Positions 16,009 to 18,451 of a DNA stretch of 18,451 bases are shown one piece after another; the stretch's first letter is position 1, and each line of letters starts with the position of its first letter. Under the pieces are notes generated by a model that saw nothing but the letters and a program-made list of their open reading frames with translations, did not search any database and was not told the DNA's origin. Position numbers and translations under genes: made by a program. Source of the DNA: an uncultured Dehalococcoidales bacterium (GTDB taxonomy: Bacteria > Chloroflexota > Dehalococcoidia > UBA1151 > UBA1328); the NCBI GenBank assembly GCA_905614375.1, contig CAJQSP010000060.1:1-18451 (forward strand), read 5' to 3'.

Positions 16009-16674
16009 ATGAAACCTTGGAACACCGTTGGCGAAGCGCTTTCGCCCGATGGCACTCGACTTGAACTTGTAGAGCACGATGGTGAATACATCATCAGAGC
16101 TGACGATCTACCGCTGATGTCGACTCGCATGCACTTCTCTGAAATCGAACTTGCCCGGCTCGTCTGCAATAAACTCCGATCTGGCGCCAAAGTCATGGTC
16201 GGCGGACTCGGACTCGGCTACACCCTCCGTGCGGCTCTCGACCTACTTCCCAAAGACGGCAAGGCAGTACAAGTCGAACTGGTTCCTGAAGTAATCGAAT
16301 GGAACAAAGGTCCGCTCGCTCCGTTCGCGGGTAATCCACTCGATGACAAACGATCTGAACTAGTTCAAGGTGACGTTGCGAAGGCTATACGTGGCGCACG
16401 AAATGAGTACGATTCGATCATGCTCGATGTCGACAATGGTCCTTCGCCCCTTGTCAGCGAACGCAACGCTTGGCTATACACCGATCACGGTCTGCAGGCC
16501 ATTAGAGGCGCTCTTAAAAACGGTGGACGAATCGCCATATGGTCGGCTGATGACGAGCCTAGATTCATATCTCGAATGAAGCGAAACGGATTCCGGGGCG
16601 AGAAGCACCTGATTCAGGCGCACAAAGGGAAAGGTGGAATTCGTCACGTGATATTCACCGGTCGCAAAACATAG
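16009..16674 (+). CDS. Spermidine-synthase-like / SAM-binding methyltransferase-fold protein
   Basis: A 221-residue Rossmann-fold protein. The nucleotide-binding loop is VMVGGLGLGYTLRAALD (62-78), followed by an acidic residue at the end of strand 2 (Glu90 in VQVELVPEVIEWN), a QGDV motif and DSIMLDVDNGPSP, which holds the acidic residues of the active-site region. This is the pattern of spermidine-synthase-like proteins; the catalytic site of true SpeE is only partly comparable, and the N-terminal beta domain of SpeE is reduced to about 40 residues. Polyamine synthesis is therefore uncertain; a methyltransferase on a small molecule is an alternative. It sits 146 bases after the M81 pair and 62 bases before the DsbA gene, all on the plus strand. 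No clear ribosome-binding site is seen. Confidence 0.78.
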   Translation: MKPWNTVGEALSPDGTRLELVEHDGEYIIRADDLPLMSTRMHFSEIELARLVCNKLRSGAKVMVGGLGLGYTLRAALDLLPKDGKAVQVELVPEVIEWNKGPLAPFAGNPLDDKRSELVQGDVAKAIRGARNEYDSIMLDVDNGPSPLVSERNAWLYTDHGLQAIRGALKNGGRIAIWSADDEPRFISRMKRNGFRGEKHLIQAHKGKGGIRHVIFTGRKT

Positions 16675-16736
16675 GCTGTTATTCTTACCTAAGTACAGAT
16701 AATCACTCTCGTCACTATCAGATCTAGAGATCAAGA

Positions 16737-17447
16737 TTGACCTTAAAAAAAGAACGAAGTCAAAACCAGTCAAAGCCACCCAAGGTTACAGGCCAGAAAA
16801 ACTGGATGATGATGGGCGGAGTTACCGTTGTAATCGTCGCAATCGCTATTGTGGCGTATGTCAGATTTTCGCCAGAAGAGACAATCGCCTTAGATGATAA
16901 TGACGCTGCCGTTGTGTTGTCGACTAGCTCACTGATTGGCGATCCCAATGCCCCGGTAACCCTTGTCGAATTCGGGGACTTTCAGTGATCGCACTGCGCT
17001 AATTTTGCCCTCGGGACAGGGCAACAGATTATTCGTGAGTACGTAGATACCGGGCGCGTAAATATTCTCTACAAGCACTTTCCGTTCATCGGCGACGAGT
17101 CGTGGCGAGCAGCTGAAGCATCGGAATGTGCTGCTGAGCAAGATCGTTTCCATGTCTATCAGGAAACCATTTTTGTGAACTGGAATGATACAAACAAAGG
17201 TAACTACTCGGACGCCAATCTTCGGACTTTTGGCGAAATGACGGGGCTGTTACTGAAACAATTCGACGAGTGTATGGACACCAACAAGTATCTCCCCAAA
17301 GTCGAATCTGATCGCCAAGAAGCTATCGACGCAGGCGTGAAATCCACACCCACATTCTTCTTGAACGGTGAAAATATCACCGGACCTGACGACTACGGAT
17401 ACTATCGGGTCAAGATCGAAGAGGCTCTAGCCAAAGTAGGCGGCTAG
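16737..17447 (+). CDS. DsbA-like thiol oxidoreductase with in-frame TGA at the active site (probable selenoprotein)
   Basis: One frame of 237 codons runs from a TTG (16737) to TAG (17445-17447) with a single TGA at 16986-16988, codon 84. Before it: a Lys-rich N-terminus, a membrane helix (about 24-43) and LIGDPNAPVTLVEFGDFQ, the standard first strand of DsbA-like thioredoxin domains. After it: SHCANFALG, where the family has CPHC(A/W). The TGA thus replaces the first cysteine of CxxC, giving U84-S-H-C87. The rest is complete: KHFPFIG, the helical insertion, and STPTFFLNG with the cis-proline (Pro205). A hairpin right after the TGA fits a bacterial SECIS. Role: oxidising protein thiols outside the membrane, re-oxidised by the VKOR encoded three bases downstream. 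The alternative is a recent nonsense mutation or sequencing error of a TGC/TGT codon. Confidence 0.85.
17005..17024 (+). promoter_or_regulatory. Candidate bacterial SECIS hairpin
   Basis: TTGCCCT (17005-17011) and AGGGCAA (17018-17024) form seven perfect base pairs around the loop CGGGAC (17012-17017). The loop begins 23 bases after the TGA at 16986-16988 and has G in its second position. Bacterial selenoprotein genes carry a stem-loop within a few tens of bases 3' of the UGA, with a small loop holding a G among its first two bases, read by SelB. This fits by distance, stem and loop. Confidence 0.65.
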
Positions 17448-17450
17448 ACG

Positions 17451-17960
17451 TTGGCTAACGGTTCAGATTCTCTAGATTCAGATAGTGAAGTGGTCGCATT
17501 CAGAGGTCATCCATCGAATCTATGGCTGTTCGTTGCAATACTCGGAATCTCTGGACTCGCAGTGACGACTTACCTGACTTCAAACGCGTTGTCGCACACC
17601 GAAGTCGGGTGCAGCATAAGCGGCTGTAACACCGTACTTGGCAGCAAGTGGTCGAAGATTATCGGCGTCCCGGTGTCGGCATTTGGAATGGCGACCTATG
17701 CAATCATCATGCTCGGTGCGTTGCATGCTTATCAGTCGCCAATCAACGATCTGCGTGGTCGACGTGTTGTCGCTCTGACGGCTGGCATTGGCGTACTAGC
17801 GTCGATTTACCTGACCACCATTGAATTATTCGTAATCAAAGCCACCTGTCAATACTGCATTACTTCGGCAGTTTTGGTTGTGTTTGTGCTTGTAGCTACG
17901 ATCGTTGCAACTCGAAAAGAAGGTCCGCTTTGGAATCAAATTCGAAGGCGTTCTGACTAA
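17451..17960 (+). CDS. Vitamin K epoxide reductase (VKOR) family membrane protein
   Basis: A 169-residue integral membrane protein with four membrane helices (about 23-43, 72-93, 107-127, 134-154). It shows the four expected cysteines: Cys54 and Cys59 in the loop GCSISGCNTVLGSKW, and the quinone-side pair Cys133-x-x-Cys136 (CQYC). IGVPVSAFG (71-79) is a family hallmark. Bacterial VKOR takes electrons from DsbA-like proteins and passes them to quinone, replacing DsbB. The TTG start lies three bases after the DsbA stop with AGGCGG just upstream, so the two genes are coupled. Unlike many VKORs it has no fused thioredoxin domain; the separate selenocysteine-type DsbA is the evident partner. Its stop overlaps the convergent downstream gene by four bases. 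Confidence 0.92.
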   Translation: MANGSDSLDSDSEVVAFRGHPSNLWLFVAILGISGLAVTTYLTSNALSHTEVGCSISGCNTVLGSKWSKIIGVPVSAFGMATYAIIMLGALHAYQSPINDLRGRRVVALTAGIGVLASIYLTTIELFVIKATCQYCITSAVLVVFVLVATIVATRKEGPLWNQIRRRSD

Positions 17961-18451
17961 CCAGCCTCACCTAGCAAGAAGTTGTCGATTAGCGACGCAC
18001 AGCGGAGAATCGCCTGCTCAGAGTCGAGTCCGTCGCAGAGAATCACCATGTTTCCTACGATCGCCCAATCCTGATACGTCGGACCCGGTGCCTGTCGACT
18101 GCCCCCGCTTGAAACGTCAGTAACGCCTCGAGCTTGCCAACGATCCTTCACGCCTTCGGTCCAAACCTGCTCATCACGCTTGGCCTCGAACTCTGCACCG
18201 GTGGCGTCGATTGCTAGCTGCTGACCGCTCGAAACGGCCAAAGCGTGCGATGCGTAAAAGCGAATCTCATAGTCGTGCCGATCGTACGGATCCAATCCCC
18301 AGAAACCCTTCCAAGCGTCGAGTCCATCAGGTAGACCTTCAATATCGTAGTCCTTGGAAGCCTTGAAGCCGAACGCTTTGAGATCTTCAATCGTATAATC
18401 GGCCGGAGCCTCACGAACCTGCACGAAACTAGCAGCGTCATCCGCTGCGCT
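17957..18451 (-). CDS. Unidentified protein, C-terminal part (5' end outside window)
   Basis: The minus strand is open from the right window edge to TAG (17957-17959), giving about 164 residues with no upstream stop, so the start is beyond the window; a GTG at 18424 is in frame but is probably internal. Visible segments include DYTIEDLKAFGFKASKDYDIEG, split by an Asp/Glu-rich linker, a central GFWGLDPYDRHDYEIRFY, and a C-terminal DWAIVGNMVILCDGLDS followed by a helix LRCASLIDNFLLGEAG. The residues before it (SAADDAASFVQV) could be the linker after a signal or lipoprotein sequence. I do not recognise a family. It ends convergently with VKOR, sharing four bases, so the two are not in one operon. 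Confidence 0.6.
   Translation of the reverse strand, partial: SAADDAASFVQVREAPADYTIEDLKAFGFKASKDYDIEGLPDGLDAWKGFWGLDPYDRHDYEIRFYASHALAVSSGQQLAIDATGAEFEAKRDEQVWTEGVKDRWQARGVTDVSSGGSRQAPGPTYQDWAIVGNMVILCDGLDSEQAILRCASLIDNFLLGEAG

Noticed and set aside
1..18451. CRISPR arrays, tRNA or rRNA genes, intact insertion sequences
   Set aside because: I saw no regular spaced repeats, no tRNA cloverleaf with the T-loop signature, no rRNA-like stretch and no transposase.

Overview
The window looks like a piece of a marine, heterotrophic Chloroflexota genome of the SAR202 / Dehalococcoidia type. This is inferred from the gene complement: paired M81 (MlrC-like) peptidases, paired Ldh2-type dehydrogenases, an HpcH-type aldolase, a CopC-CopD-like metal protein operon and a VKOR/DsbA pair. 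No rRNA or marker gene confirms it. Genes lie on both strands, base composition is fairly even, and TTG starts seem frequent.

Layout. (1) Positions 1-3947, minus strand: a four-gene envelope metal (probably copper) operon. In order of transcription it encodes a His-rich secreted protein, a membrane-anchored cupredoxin-like protein, a 54-residue membrane peptide, and a large CopC-CopD protein ending in a cytochrome c CxxCH motif that runs off the left edge. (2) Positions 3948-4699: a non-coding stretch with an orphaned ammonium-transporter N-terminal fragment, a strong 12-bp-arm hairpin and a tandem palindromic repeat. (3) Positions 4700-7252: an HpcH/HpaI-like aldolase, a decayed LuxR-type DNA-binding domain and a neutral-ceramidase-family hydrolase. 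(4) Positions 7471-10299, minus strand: two overlapping CDGSH iron-sulfur proteins and two tandem Ldh2-family dehydrogenases. (5) Positions 10580-15862, plus strand: a small GatC/AtzG-like protein overlapping an amidase, a dead uridine-kinase-like gene, and two tandem M81 peptidases. (6) Positions 16009-17960, plus strand: a spermidine-synthase-like protein, then a DsbA-like oxidoreductase and VKOR. (7) Positions 17957-18451: the end of an unidentified minus-strand gene.

The most notable observation is in block 6. The DsbA gene is interrupted by one in-frame TGA exactly where the first active-site cysteine of CxxC belongs. The frame is open and conserved on both sides. A 7-bp perfect hairpin with a G-containing six-base loop begins a short distance after the TGA, which fits a bacterial SECIS element. 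I read this as a selenocysteine-containing DsbA (U-S-H-C) working with the adjacent VKOR to form disulfides outside the cytoplasm.

The central region (blocks 3-5) suggests scavenging of amides, hydroxy- and keto-acids and peptide-like or lipid-like organic matter. Three different gene families there occur as adjacent duplicates, while three unrelated genes (ammonium transporter, LuxR regulator, uridine kinase) survive only as decayed fragments between intact genes.
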